Origin: Pelistega suis
GTDB taxonomy: Bacteria > Pseudomonadota > Gammaproteobacteria > Burkholderiales > Burkholderiaceae_B
DNA: 64,000 bases
Reading direction: 5' to 3'
NCBI RefSeq assembly: GCF_013133795.1
Contig: NZ_JABGBN010000003.1
Coordinates: 1-64,000 of the forward strand
The notes beneath the pieces were generated by a model, which was given only the letters and a program-made list of their open reading frames with translations, had not been told where the DNA came from and searched no databases. Shown here one piece after another: positions 36,670 through 45,939 of this stretch. Position numbers and translations under genes: made by a program. Position 1 is the first letter of the stretch. Every line of letters starts with the position of its first letter.

Positions 36670-38100
36670 ATGTCTACACAATTTGACGTTGTTGTTATTG
36701 GTGCAGGTCCTGGCGGTTATATCGCTGCTATTCGTGCCGCTCAATTAGGTAAAAAAGTCGCATGTATTGATGCTTGGGTTGATGAGAAAGGTAATGCGAA
36801 ACCAGGTGGTACGTGTACAAACGTAGGTTGTATCCCATCAAAAGCGCTTTTACAATCTTCTGAGCACTATGAGCAAGCGAATCACCACTTCGCAGAGCAT
36901 GGTATCGAAGTAGGTAGTGTGAAATTAAAATTAGAGACTTTAATTGGTCGTAAAGATACGGTTGTTAAACAAAACAATGATGGTATCCAGTTCTTATTTA
37001 AGAAAAATAAAGTGACTTTCCTTGTAGGTAAAGGTTCTTTCGTGGGTAAAGAAGCTGACGGTACTTACAAAATCAAAGTTGACGGTAAAGATGCAAAAGA
37101 GTTAACAGCCACTCACGTTATCGTGGCAACGGGTTCTGCTCCACGTGCTTTACCAGGTTTGGCCTTTGATGAAGAGCAAATCCTATCTAATGACGGTGCC
37201 TTACGCATGTCTTCTGTACCTAAGAAATTAGGTGTGATTGGTGCGGGTGTTATCGGTCTAGAAATGGGTAGCGTATGGCGTCGTTTAGGTGCTGAGGTGA
37301 CTATTCTTGAAGCGGCACCAGCATTCTTAGCGATGGCTGACGAGGCTGTAGCGAAAGAAGCGAAAAAAGCCTTTGATAAACAAGGTCTAAAAATCGAAGT
37401 TGGCGTTAAGTTAGGCGAAATCAAACAAACGGCTAAACAAGTTAAAATCCCTTACACAACAGCTAAAGGCGAAGAGCACACACTAGAAGTGGATCGTCTC
37501 ATCGTGTCTATCGGTCGCGTACCTTATACCGATGGTTTAAATGCCGCAGCAGTTGGTCTAGCACTTAACGAGCGTGGCTTTATCGAAGTTGACGGTGATT
37601 GCAAAACAAATCTTCCAAACGTATGGGCGGTAGGTGACGTTGTTCGTGGTCCTATGTTAGCGCACAAAGCAGAAGAAGAGGGTGTGGCTGTGGCTGAGCG
37701 TATCGCTGGCAAACATGGTCATGTTAATTTTGACACGATTCCTTCTGTTATCTACACATCACCAGAAATGGCATGGGTAGGTAAGACTGAGCAACAATTA
37801 AAGCAAGAAGGTCGTGAGATTAAAGTAGGTAGTTTCCCATTCTTAGCGAATGGTCGCGCGCGTGCTTTAGGTGATACGACTGGTTTTGTGAAAATCATTG
37901 CTGATGCAAAAACAGATGAAGTATTAGGTGCACATATCATTGGCCCTATGGCATCTGAGCTAATTTCTGAATTAGTAACCATTATGGAATTCAAAGGCGC
38001 AGCAGAAGATATCGCACGTATCTGCCACGCTCATCCAACATTGTCTGAGTCAGTGAAAGAAGCAGCGCTCGCGGTGGATAAGCGTTCGTTGAACTTCTAA
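36670..38100 (+). CDS. lpdA: Dihydrolipoamide dehydrogenase (E3)
   Basis: E3 reoxidises dihydrolipoamide with FAD and NAD. The 476 residues begin FDVVVIGAGPGGYIAAIRAAQLG (FAD fold). The redox-active disulfide is in GGTCTNVGCIPSKALL, the NAD fold in LGVIGAGVIGLEMGSVW, and the C-terminal catalytic dyad in CHAHPTLSE. The length and order are normal. It is the third gene of the sucA-sucB-lpdA cluster and probably also serves other 2-oxoacid dehydrogenases elsewhere. Confidence 0.97.
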   Translation: MSTQFDVVVIGAGPGGYIAAIRAAQLGKKVACIDAWVDEKGNAKPGGTCTNVGCIPSKALLQSSEHYEQANHHFAEHGIEVGSVKLKLETLIGRKDTVVKQNNDGIQFLFKKNKVTFLVGKGSFVGKEADGTYKIKVDGKDAKELTATHVIVATGSAPRALPGLAFDEEQILSNDGALRMSSVPKKLGVIGAGVIGLEMGSVWRRLGAEVTILEAAPAFLAMADEAVAKEAKKAFDKQGLKIEVGVKLGEIKQTAKQVKIPYTTAKGEEHTLEVDRLIVSIGRVPYTDGLNAAAVGLALNERGFIEVDGDCKTNLPNVWAVGDVVRGPMLAHKAEEEGVAVAERIAGKHGHVNFDTIPSVIYTSPEMAWVGKTEQQLKQEGREIKVGSFPFLANGRARALGDTTGFVKIIADAKTDEVLGAHIIGPMASELISELVTIMEFKGAAEDIARICHAHPTLSESVKEAALAVDKRSLNF

Positions 38101-38261
38101 TCGATACTCGTCGCTCTTGCAGTATGTTGTTCTTACTGCAAGAGCTTGTGTATTCGCTCGGACAGCAAAGTGCATCGCTATCGCTCGCCGTTTGCAAACT
38201 CGCTCGGTACATCAAGTTCTCTTCGTGAGGACTGCCATTAACTAGCACAGCAATGTTTACT
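38101..38261. other. Non-coding leader of the intergenic repeat region
   Basis: No gene is visible. The word CGCTCGGACAG (38155-38165) is the reverse complement of CTGTCCGAGCG inside both 141-bp repeats downstream (38327-38337 and 38557-38567), so this part can pair with either. TCGCTCG-like words recur. Confidence 0.55.
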
Positions 38262-38402
38262 CAAGCACTTAAGGTTTGTGGAGACGTTTCGATGCACAAA
38301 GCGAGTTAGGCGAACGAAGTGAGACTCTGTCCGAGCGACTGCACGGAACGTGTAGCAAACCTGATGGTGAGTTAGCAACTAATGACAAGCGACTGACAAA
38401 AA
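38262..38402 (+). repeat. 141-bp intergenic direct repeat, copy 1
   Basis: Matches 38492-38632 with three mismatches in 141 bases. It runs from CAAGCACTTAAGGTTTGTGG to GCGACTGACAAAAA. It lies between lpdA and zapE, with 89 unrelated bases between copies. Confidence 0.92.
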
Positions 38403-38491
38403 CCTGTAGGTAGATTGGTGTATGCACATAATGCGAGTTAGCATTTAAGAGTGAATACACAATGTTCTGAAGTAGGTGATTGTGATTAATA

Positions 38492-38632
38492 CAAGCACTT
38501 AAGGTTTGTGGAGACGTTTCGATGCACAAAGTGAGTTAGGCGAACGAAGTGAGGCTCTGTCCGAGCGACTGCACGGAACGTGTAGCAAACCTGATTGTGA
38601 GTTAGCAACTAATGACAAGCGACTGACAAAAA
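38492..38632 (+). repeat. 141-bp intergenic direct repeat, copy 2
   Basis: Second copy, ending 29 bases before the zapE start, so it must be in the zapE leader or promoter region. The open frame of zapE happens to run back into it but lacks a ribosome site there. Confidence 0.92.
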
Positions 38633-38661
38633 ACAATATTTTCATCACTGACACGATATTA

Positions 38662-39765
38662 ATGAACGTTATCCAGTATTACCAAAAAACACTTGCCGAC
38701 AAAGGCTACAAGCCTGACGAGGCACAGTTAAAAGCGATTGAGCGTTTACAAAAATTCTATGACGATTGGGTGAGTTTACCCGCACCGACAGAACAGTCTT
38801 TTTTTAAGCGTTTATTTGCAAAGCCAGCTCCACCAGCAGCACCACGAGGAGTCTATATGTGGGGAGGAGTTGGTCGTGGTAAAAGCTTTTTGATGGATTC
38901 CTTTTACTATACAGTGCCTTTAACGCGTAAAACGCGTATCCATTTCCATGAGTTTATGCGTGGCGTACATGCGCATCTTCAAGCCATTAGCAAAGAAGCG
39001 GACCCACTTGATATCGTCGCTAAACAGATTTCTGAGAAGTATCAGTTAATTTGCTTTGACGAGTTTCATGTTTCTGATATTGCCGATGCGATGATTTTGT
39101 ATCGCTTATTGCAGAAACTGTTTGATAACGGCACTAGCTTTGTCATGACATCGAATTACGAGCCGTCGACACTTTATCCTGACGGTTTACATCGTGACCG
39201 TATTTTGCCGGCAATTGCTTTAATCAAAGAAAAGATGGATATTCTTAATGTCGATACCGGTGTGGATTATCGTCGTCGTACATTAGAACAATTGAAGCTT
39301 TATTTTACGCCGATTACCTCAGAGACCAATCAAGAGTTAATGCAAATCTTTGATACCTTGACGACACATCGTAATGAGGTAAGCAGTATCAACGTAGAGG
39401 GGCGTGATATCCCTGTGGTGGCAGAAGGAACAGGCGTGGTGTGGTTTACCTTTGCTGCATTATGTGGGACAGCTCGTTCGCAAAATGACTATCTCGAACT
39501 CGCTAATCATTATAAGACCCTCATCCTTTCAGATATTCCTAAGCTTGAGGCAAAAGATGCCTCTGAAGCACGTCGCTTTACTTGGTTAATTGATGTACTG
39601 TATGACCATAAAGTGAAACTCATCATGTCCGCTGCTACCGAGCCAGAGCAAATTTATGTTGAGGGAGTCCAAGCAAGTGAGTTCCATCGCACGGTCTCTC
39701 GTATGGTGGAAATGCAGTCCAAGGAATATATGGAAGCGGAAACTCGCCATTCGGTGACATTGTAG
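38662..39765 (+). CDS. zapE: Cell division protein ZapE (AFG1-like ATPase)
   Basis: ZapE is an AAA-type ATPase associated with the division ring. The 367-residue protein shows MWGGVGRGKSFLMDSFY (Walker A), then RIHFHEFMRGVHAHL, LICFDEFHVSDIADAMIL (Walker B with the family FDEF) and FVMTSNYEPSTLYPDGLHR. These are diagnostic of the AFG1/ZapE family. I chose the ATG at 38662 (MNVIQYYQKTLADKGY); the frame extends 52 codons upstream, but that part is encoded by the 141-bp intergenic repeat. The position after lpdA is conserved in relatives. Confidence 0.93.
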   Translation: MNVIQYYQKTLADKGYKPDEAQLKAIERLQKFYDDWVSLPAPTEQSFFKRLFAKPAPPAAPRGVYMWGGVGRGKSFLMDSFYYTVPLTRKTRIHFHEFMRGVHAHLQAISKEADPLDIVAKQISEKYQLICFDEFHVSDIADAMILYRLLQKLFDNGTSFVMTSNYEPSTLYPDGLHRDRILPAIALIKEKMDILNVDTGVDYRRRTLEQLKLYFTPITSETNQELMQIFDTLTTHRNEVSSINVEGRDIPVVAEGTGVVWFTFAALCGTARSQNDYLELANHYKTLILSDIPKLEAKDASEARRFTWLIDVLYDHKVKLIMSAATEPEQIYVEGVQASEFHRTVSRMVEMQSKEYMEAETRHSVTL

Positions 39766-39846
39766 TTAAAAGAGTTTATGCTATCTAAATTAAGTAGCTA
39801 AGAGCATAATTATTTCAAGATTAAAAGTTTTACATTTAAAGAGAAG

Positions 39847-41211
39847 ATGATGAAAAGAACTCGCGTATTAACAGGCATTACCACAACAGGTACTCCGCAT
39901 TTAGGTAATTATGCCGGTGCTTTGCGCCCAGCGATTCAGGCGAGTGAGCGAGCGGATGTGGATGCGTTCTTTTTCATGGCAGATTATCATGCCTTGATTA
40001 AATGTGATGATCCAGCGCGTGTAGCACGTTCTCGGTTGGAGATTGCGGCGACTTGGTTAGCGGCAGGTCTTGATCATGAGAAGGTGACGTTTTATCGTCA
40101 ATCGGATATCCCTGAGATTCCTGAGTTATCATGGATTTTGACCTGCATGACACCTAAAGGTCTGATGAACCGTGCGCATGCTTATAAAGCATCGGTTGAT
40201 CAAAATACAGCCAAAGGTGTCGAGATGGATGATGGGATCACGATGGGTCTATATTCGTACCCAATTCTGATGGCTGCCGATATTTTGATGTTTAATGCGC
40301 ATATCGTGCCAGTAGGTAAGGATCAAGTACAACACTTAGAAATGGCGCGCGATATTGCCCAACGTTTTAATCACCATTATGGACAGGGTAGAGAGTATTT
40401 TGTGCTACCTGATGTCCAAGTTGACGAAGATGTTGCGACCTTACCGGGTTTAGATGGTCGCAAGATGTCAAAGAGCTATGGCAATACGATACCTTTATTT
40501 GAAGGCGGTCGTAAAGAGTTAAAAGCGGCGATTGCACGTATCCAAACAGACTCTAAATTACCTGGCGAACCTAAAGATGCTGAGAACGCTCATCTCTTTA
40601 GTTTATATCGTGCTTTTGCAACGGTTGAACAAACCCAGCAATTTAAAAAAGCCTTAGAAGAGGGGTTAGCATGGGGGCAAGCGAAAGAAGACCTCTTTAA
40701 TCTTTTAGAGGGTATTCTAGGTCCAATGCGTGAGCGTTATGAAGCCTTGATGGCTAAACCTCAAGAGATTGAGGATATTTTACAAGCGGGTGCCGTTAAA
40801 GCGCGTGCGTATGCATCACCATTTATTAAAGAAATTCGTGAAGCGGTGGGTCTACGCAATACCGTGGTGGCAGTCACAGAGCCTAAAGCAGCCAAAAAAT
40901 CCGCTAAAACAGCACGTTTTGTGAGTTTCCGCGATACCGACGGTCAATTTAAATTCCGTCTAGTCGCCGCTAATGGTCAAGAATTATTGTTATCCGTACC
41001 TTTTGCTAATCCTAAAGACGCTGGGCTTTCTACCAAAGCGATGACGCAAATGGATATGACAAGCGCTGTACAAGTGCGTGCTGATGAGGGCGTTGATATT
41101 GTGATTGACGGTCAGGTGGTCGCTTCTAGCATTGATGTTAAGACAGCCGCTGAGCGTGAAGCTATGCTGGCTTTATTGGCAGAAAGTTTGGCGCAGTTAA
41201 ATGCTGAATAA
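39847..41211 (+). CDS. trpS: Tryptophan-tRNA ligase
   Basis: TrpS charges tRNA-Trp. The class I signatures are TGTPHLGNYAGAL (HIGH equivalent, about residues 15-27) and GRKMSKSYGN (about 202-211). Also visible are MADYHALI and LMAADILMFNAHIVPVGKDQ. The protein has 454 residues, about 100 more than the minimal enzyme. The extra part after residue 350 (RFVSFRDTDGQFKFRLVAAN) looks like a small domain added at the C-terminus, as found in the longer proteobacterial TrpS. Two consecutive ATG codons make the exact start uncertain by one codon. Confidence 0.95.
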   Translation: MMKRTRVLTGITTTGTPHLGNYAGALRPAIQASERADVDAFFFMADYHALIKCDDPARVARSRLEIAATWLAAGLDHEKVTFYRQSDIPEIPELSWILTCMTPKGLMNRAHAYKASVDQNTAKGVEMDDGITMGLYSYPILMAADILMFNAHIVPVGKDQVQHLEMARDIAQRFNHHYGQGREYFVLPDVQVDEDVATLPGLDGRKMSKSYGNTIPLFEGGRKELKAAIARIQTDSKLPGEPKDAENAHLFSLYRAFATVEQTQQFKKALEEGLAWGQAKEDLFNLLEGILGPMRERYEALMAKPQEIEDILQAGAVKARAYASPFIKEIREAVGLRNTVVAVTEPKAAKKSAKTARFVSFRDTDGQFKFRLVAANGQELLLSVPFANPKDAGLSTKAMTQMDMTSAVQVRADEGVDIVIDGQVVASSIDVKTAAEREAMLALLAESLAQLNAE

Positions 41212-41269
41212 ATAAGGATATAAAAAGCGTAGAGAAGGATTGCTTACGCGACTGATGTCTTCAGTGATA

Positions 41270-41302
41270 AGGGCTAGAGAATATTAATCTCTAGCCCTTT
41301 TT
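41270..41302. terminator. Terminator after trpS
   Basis: An 11-bp perfect stem AGGGCTAGAGA / TCTCTAGCCCT with a 7-base loop followed by TTTT. It lies 58 bases after trpS and faces the convergent dipeptidase gene. Confidence 0.88.
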
Positions 41303-41373
41303 GTTATGTGTTGTAGATGTTTAATATATGTTTAAAGTATGTGTAATTGGTGTGAAATGTGTGTTAAATAAAT

Positions 41374-41931
41374 TTACACCACATCAATTAAATCATTATC
41401 TAACATCGGATAGTCAAAAGCGCGGGGCAGTTGATAATGCCACCATTCGTATTTGATTTCACTAAAGCCAGCGTGTAGCATGATACCGAGTAAAATGGCA
41501 CGATTGCGGATAATATCTACTGGTAAATCAGCGCAGTCGGTATGCGATAGCTCACTCATATCGTCAAATCCTGTACCCATATCTACCACTTCACCAGTGC
41601 GATTGTCGATAAGACCTAGGTCAATCGCAACACCTCGTGTATGGGCAGAGCCTTTTTCAGGTGGTGTCACATAATTAGAGTCTGGTAAGAACTCCCATAG
41701 GCGTTGTTGTGCTTTACTTGGACGGAAAGCATCGTAGATAATGAGTGTATAGCCAGCACGCTTAGCGTGGGCAACCGCTTTTTTTAAGCATTCTTCTGCG
41801 TCTGGATGCAGAGCGCAGATGGCATTTTTATAAATGAGTTTGCCTGTAAAATTGTCTTCTGTCGCATAAGCGAGAGATAATTTCACGCCATGCGTTTCTT
41901 CAGTAATGATTTTGAGTTCTGTCGTATTCAT
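41374..41931 (-). CDS. ddpX: D-alanyl-D-alanine dipeptidase (VanX/DdpX family)
   Basis: The enzyme cleaves D-Ala-D-Ala. The 185-residue protein has the zinc site of the family: SAHTRGVAIDLGLID (His and Asp ligands, about residues 95-109) and EWWHYQ (catalytic Glu and His ligand, about 161-166). The Arg in IYDAFRPSKAQQRLW, which stabilises the transition state in VanX, is present. No signal peptide is visible, so it should be cytoplasmic, as for DdpX and VanX. There are no van or ddp transport genes nearby, so resistance is not implied. It lies 27 bases after argE in the same direction and may share its transcript. Confidence 0.88.
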   Translation of the reverse strand: MNTTELKIITEETHGVKLSLAYATEDNFTGKLIYKNAICALHPDAEECLKKAVAHAKRAGYTLIIYDAFRPSKAQQRLWEFLPDSNYVTPPEKGSAHTRGVAIDLGLIDNRTGEVVDMGTGFDDMSELSHTDCADLPVDIIRNRAILLGIMLHAGFSEIKYEWWHYQLPRAFDYPMLDNDLIDVV

Positions 41932-41958
41932 CGTAAATTGACCTGTATCGTGTGTGGA

Positions 41959-43110
41959 TTACAATGAAGCAACGAGTTTGCGCAAGAAATTATCACATTC
42001 ATCGAGTTGTTCGAGACTGATAAATTCATTTGGCTTATGGGCTTGCTCGATATTACCCGGACCACATACGATGGTTGGAATACCAATTTGCTCAAAAAGA
42101 CCTGCCTCTGTACCATAGGCAACTTTACGCACTTCGTTATCACGAGTCAATGCGCGGACTAGGGCGGTAATCGCCGCTTTTTCTGAGGCTTCTAAACCAG
42201 GTGCACGAGAGTTAGCTGTGATTTCCACTTTTGCATCTGGGAACTCTTTCTGCATACGAGGAAGTAATTCTTCTTGCACATAGCGCTCAACTTTGCTTTG
42301 AATTTCTTCGACTGGAATACCTGGTAAATTACGGAATTCGTATTTAAAGGTACATGCTTCAGGAATGGTGTTGACCGCAATACCCCCCTCAATGAGATTG
42401 GTGGTCATTGTCGTAAATGGCACATCATATTTATCATCAAAAGGACCTTGCTGACGGTAATAATCGGCTAAATCACGGATATGACAAATTAGGCGAGCGG
42501 CATGTTCAATGGCATTACAACCGCGTGGAGTCAGTGAAGAGTGAGCGGCTTTGCCATGCACTTTACATGTAAAGAGATTAATGCCCTTATGAGCGACAAC
42601 GACACGCATACTCGTTGGCTCACCGACGACACAACCGTCCACCTGCTGACCACGTTTTTTGAGTTCATCAATCATCACCGGTGCACCCGCACAACCGACT
42701 TCTTCATCATAAGAGAGGGCAAAGTGAATCGGTTTATTACGTTGTTGCTTTGTCCATTCTGGGAGTAAGGCGAGGGCTGAGGCGATAAAACCTTTCATAT
42801 CACAAGTGCCACGACCATATAAAAGACCGTCTTTTTCAACCAGTTGGAAAGGATTAGTGTGCCAGTCTTGACCATCAACAGGCACCACGTCCGTGTGACC
42901 AGATAGCACAATCCCGCCTTGTGTCTCACCGTTAGAGGCAGGGAGTGTCGCAAATAGGTTGGCTTTGTTGCCTTCGGGATTCATGGTCAGCCAACTTTGT
43001 AAACCAAAAGAGTCCAGATAGTCTTTTACGGTATTAATCAGTTCTAAATTAGAGTTGCGGCTGGTGGTATCAAATGCTACGAGCTTTTCTAGCCATTGTC
43101 TGGTATTCAT
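41959..43110 (-). CDS. argE: Acetylornithine deacetylase
   Basis: ArgE removes acetyl from N-acetylornithine in arginine synthesis. The 383-residue M20 metallopeptidase shows SGHTDVVPVDGQDWHTNPF, YGRGTCDMKGFIA (bridging Asp), SYDEEVGCAGAP (catalytic Glu pair) and the C-terminal CGPGNIEQAHKPNEFI with the last zinc His. The start at 43110 is chosen because GGAAG lies eight bases upstream; five more codons are open before it. Other M20 enzymes are possible, but the match to the ArgE subgroup looks good. Confidence 0.9.
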   Translation of the reverse strand: MNTRQWLEKLVAFDTTSRNSNLELINTVKDYLDSFGLQSWLTMNPEGNKANLFATLPASNGETQGGIVLSGHTDVVPVDGQDWHTNPFQLVEKDGLLYGRGTCDMKGFIASALALLPEWTKQQRNKPIHFALSYDEEVGCAGAPVMIDELKKRGQQVDGCVVGEPTSMRVVVAHKGINLFTCKVHGKAAHSSLTPRGCNAIEHAARLICHIRDLADYYRQQGPFDDKYDVPFTTMTTNLIEGGIAVNTIPEACTFKYEFRNLPGIPVEEIQSKVERYVQEELLPRMQKEFPDAKVEITANSRAPGLEASEKAAITALVRALTRDNEVRKVAYGTEAGLFEQIGIPTIVCGPGNIEQAHKPNEFISLEQLDECDNFLRKLVASL

Positions 43111-43304
43111 AAATAGGTCTTCCAAATAATTATTTAAATCTATACAAATTTAAATCGTAAGTCGCATGAAATCTATATCTTACGCATTTAACTCTATCTT
43201 AAAACGAAAAAAAGGCTAGGACAAGTTTATCCACCCATCTAGGCAAGAAATTATTGCTCTTTCATACTTTTGGTGCAAAGAATGAAAAATTGATAGAGGA
43301 ATGT

Positions 43305-44846
43305 ATGAGCGGTCATTTAGCCATTTTATATAGTTGTGCTTTATCAGGATTGCAAGCGCCCACCGTATGTGTCGAGGTGCATTTATCAACAGGCTTGCCT
43401 GCTTTTCATATGGTGGGCTTACCAGATACGGGTGTACGAGAGAGCAAAGAAAGAGTACGTGCCGCCATTGAGTTTGGTGGTTGGGACTTTCCCGCAGGGC
43501 GGTTTACCGTCAATTTATCACCGACTAACTTACCTAAAGAATCAGGGCGATTTGATTTGCCGATTGCGGTAGGCATATTAATGGCAACAGGGCAACTTGT
43601 CTTGCCGAATGAGCTACAACAGCAACTACCGCATATCTATTTGATGGGAGAGCTATCGTTGACGGGCGCCTTAATTTCCATACAAGCTCCGTTGATTATG
43701 GCATTGTCCATTTACAAACGTGACCCCAAGGCAATCGTGATTATGCCAAAAGAGGATGCCAAGGTGGCTGCACGTATTCGAGGCTTACAGGTGATTGGCG
43801 CAGAGACTTTAGCCGAAGTGGTGGCGTATTTATCTGGGCAGCGGACGATACAGGAGATGTTGATGGGTCAAGAGGGTGAGTCGATTGACGAGGCTAGTCG
43901 CGGAGTGGAGAGTACATCGTTATGTTTATCGGATATTCGAGGACAGGCACAAGCATGTAAGGCATTAGAAATTGCAGCGAGTGGTGGGCATGGTTTGATA
44001 TTGGTAGGCTCACCAGGAGTAGGGAAAAGCATGTTGGCGTATCGTTTACCCACCTTATTACCTCCTTTAGATGAGCAACAACAACTGGATGTTATGGCGA
44101 TTTATAGTTTAACGAAACTGATGCCACCACCATTAGGTATTGCTCCTTTTCGGGCGCCTCATCATTCGGCATCCGTAGTTGCTTTGATAGGGGGTGGGGC
44201 GAATGTACTACCAGGGGAGATTAGCTTAGCAAACCATGGTGTATTATTCCTCGATGAAATGGCAGAGTTTGATAGGCGAGTTTTAGAAGCATTGCGAGAG
44301 CCTTTAGAGTCAGGGGAAATTCATATTGCTCGAGTCAAACGAACCCAGACATACCCAGCACGCTTTCAATTAATTGCCACATGTAATCCTTGCCCTTGTG
44401 GTTATCTTGGACATAGCCAAAAGCTATGTCGGTGCACCAGCGATCAAATTACACGTTATCAAAATAAGTTATCTGGACCTTTATTGGAGCGAATCGATAT
44501 GCATTTTAATGTGCATGCGATTACACAGGATTGGTTACAAGCTGTACCTGCGGAGCGTTCTGAAGTGGTGCGAGCGCGTGTGGAGCAATGTCGCCAACGA
44601 CAAATACAACGACAGGGTGTGCTTAATGCCATGCTAAGTGATGCACAGGTAAAAGCGGTTTGTACCTTGGATAAATCCGGTGAGAGCTTATTGTCAGGTG
44701 CGATGCAACGTTTGGCTTGGTCAGCGCGAGTGAGCCAGCGCTTGTTAAAAGTTGCTCGGACAATTGCGGATATGTCTGAGCATGAGATGATTTTGGAGGA
44801 GGATTTAGCACAGGCGATGATGTTTAGAGGAGGGAGTGGTGGATAG
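43305..44846 (+). CDS. comM: YifB/ComM-family Mg chelatase-like ATPase
   Basis: ComM is a hexameric helicase that extends heteroduplex during natural transformation. The 513 residues have the N-terminal LonC-like domain (VEVHLSTGLPAFHMVGLPDTGVRESKERVRAA). The AAA core shows GSPGVGKSMLAYRLPTLLPP (Walker A), FRAPHHSASVVALIGGG and GVLFLDEMAEF (Walker B). The cysteine cluster CNPCPCGYLG...CRC and a C-terminal arginine-rich region follow. The start at 43305 (MSGHLAILYSCAL) follows GAGGAATGT; 17 more codons are open upstream. It suggests, but does not prove, competence. Confidence 0.93.
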   Translation: MSGHLAILYSCALSGLQAPTVCVEVHLSTGLPAFHMVGLPDTGVRESKERVRAAIEFGGWDFPAGRFTVNLSPTNLPKESGRFDLPIAVGILMATGQLVLPNELQQQLPHIYLMGELSLTGALISIQAPLIMALSIYKRDPKAIVIMPKEDAKVAARIRGLQVIGAETLAEVVAYLSGQRTIQEMLMGQEGESIDEASRGVESTSLCLSDIRGQAQACKALEIAASGGHGLILVGSPGVGKSMLAYRLPTLLPPLDEQQQLDVMAIYSLTKLMPPPLGIAPFRAPHHSASVVALIGGGANVLPGEISLANHGVLFLDEMAEFDRRVLEALREPLESGEIHIARVKRTQTYPARFQLIATCNPCPCGYLGHSQKLCRCTSDQITRYQNKLSGPLLERIDMHFNVHAITQDWLQAVPAERSEVVRARVEQCRQRQIQRQGVLNAMLSDAQVKAVCTLDKSGESLLSGAMQRLAWSARVSQRLLKVARTIADMSEHEMILEEDLAQAMMFRGGSGG

Positions 44847-45090
44847 GTTTAGGAAAAGAACGAGATGGCAGGGCGTGAAGAAGAAAAACACGTTTTATCG
44901 ATTGGTGTTTCCTACGATGGAGAGGAGAAAGAGTTTAGCGAGCATTCTAGATATGCTGACATCATCTGCTATAATCAGTATTACCGTAAAGTTAGCGGGA
45001 TATTCTAAGATTACCGATAGTGAGGCTATTGAATTAGCTATCGCATCGGTTTGTTTAGTGATATTCTCATACCTTATCAAAACGGAGTGA
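44836..45090 (+). CDS. Small basic protein with a membrane segment, unknown
   Basis: The frame of 84 codons overlaps the end of comM and starts at one of two adjacent GTG codons just after AGGAGGG (44828-44834), although the spacing is short. The N-terminal 32 residues are very basic (RFRKRTRWQGVKKKN), and a hydrophobic stretch lies near the C-terminus (AIASVCLVIFSYLI). An internal ATG at 44917 would give a 57-residue membrane protein. I do not recognise it. Its reality is supported mainly by tight packing with the next two genes. Confidence 0.4.
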   Translation: MVDRFRKRTRWQGVKKKNTFYRLVFPTMERRKSLASILDMLTSSAIISITVKLAGYSKITDSEAIELAIASVCLVIFSYLIKTE

Positions 45091-45094
45091 CCTA

Positions 45095-45181
45095 ATGACT
45101 TCAGCGTTAATTACTATTGTGGTTGTTGCCGGTATTATTACGGCGGTGATGGTTTATTTTGCTATTAAATATCCTGATTAA
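45095..45181 (+). CDS. Tiny membrane peptide coupled to the PhnP-like gene
   Basis: A 28-codon frame: MTSALITIVVVAGIITAVMV then YFAIKYPD. GGAG lies ten bases before its ATG. It begins four bases after the previous stop and its TAA overlaps the next ATG (TAATG). The whole peptide is one membrane helix. It is too short for ordinary gene finders. It may be a real small protein or a translation-coupling leader. Confidence 0.5.
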   Translation: MTSALITIVVVAGIITAVMVYFAIKYPD

Positions 45182-45939
45182 TGACAACCTTTACTTTCCT
45201 CGGGACAGGCAGTTCTTCTCAAGTCCCTGTTTATAACTGTGATTGCCCAGCTTGCCAGCGAGCGAGAAGCGATGAGTCTTGGGTGCGCCGTCCTTGTAGT
45301 GCCATGCTTGAAAATACACATGGTAAGTGGCTTATCGATAGCGGCTTGATGGATTTGACGACTCGTTTTGCCCCACATGAGCTTAAAGGGATTTTACAAA
45401 CGCATTACCATGCTGACCATGCGCAAGGCTTATTACACTTGCGCTGGGGTGTTGGCTTAAAAATCCCTGTCTACGGACCCATCGACGAAGTAGGCTTTGC
45501 AGACTTATATAAAAACTCAGGGATTTTAGATTTCCAGCCGGGCTTTTCGCCATTTGATACTCAACGCTTTCCAGACTTTTCGGTGATGGCGATTCCCTTA
45601 CAGCATTCTAAACCGACTGTCGGTTATTTAATTTCCACATTTGCTGGTGAGAATTTGGCTTACCTAACGGATACTTGTGGTTTGGCTGATGATGTCATGC
45701 AGTTTTTAAGTGCCTTACCATTGAAATACGCTATCGTCGATTGTTCTTATCCACCAGCCACCCAGCCACGTAATCATAATGATTTGACACAGGCCTTAGC
45801 GATATTGGCGCAGTTGTCGCCTGAGCAAGGTTTTCTCACGCATATTGATCACCGAGTCGATGCGTATCTGATGGAGTATCCTGAGGCTTTGCCCCCTGAC
45901 GTGTATTTAGCTAAGGATGGTATGCAGTTGGTGTTGTAG
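45181..45939 (+). CDS. PhnP-like metallo-beta-lactamase fold hydrolase
   Basis: The 252-residue protein begins TFTFLGTGSSSQVPVYNCDC and continues with further cysteines (CPACQRA), matching PhnP, where these residues bind a structural zinc. The active-site motif is THYHADHAQGLLHL. Later metal ligands are LTDTCGLADD, IVDCSY and THIDHRVD. PhnP is a cyclic phosphodiesterase of the phosphonate pathway, but there are no other phn genes here, so a general phosphodiesterase role is more likely. It converges on lldD with no gap. Confidence 0.86.
   Translation: MTTFTFLGTGSSSQVPVYNCDCPACQRARSDESWVRRPCSAMLENTHGKWLIDSGLMDLTTRFAPHELKGILQTHYHADHAQGLLHLRWGVGLKIPVYGPIDEVGFADLYKNSGILDFQPGFSPFDTQRFPDFSVMAIPLQHSKPTVGYLISTFAGENLAYLTDTCGLADDVMQFLSALPLKYAIVDCSYPPATQPRNHNDLTQALAILAQLSPEQGFLTHIDHRVDAYLMEYPEALPPDVYLAKDGMQLVL

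Noticed and set aside
38506-38661. 52-residue N-terminal extension of ZapE
   Set aside because: The sequence is the second 141-bp intergenic repeat, and the ZapE family starts near the ATG at 38662.
41374-41931. Vancomycin resistance gene (vanX)
   Set aside because: The dipeptidase fold is clear, but there is no vanH, vanA or two-component system nearby, and such dipeptidases are common in Gram-negative bacteria.
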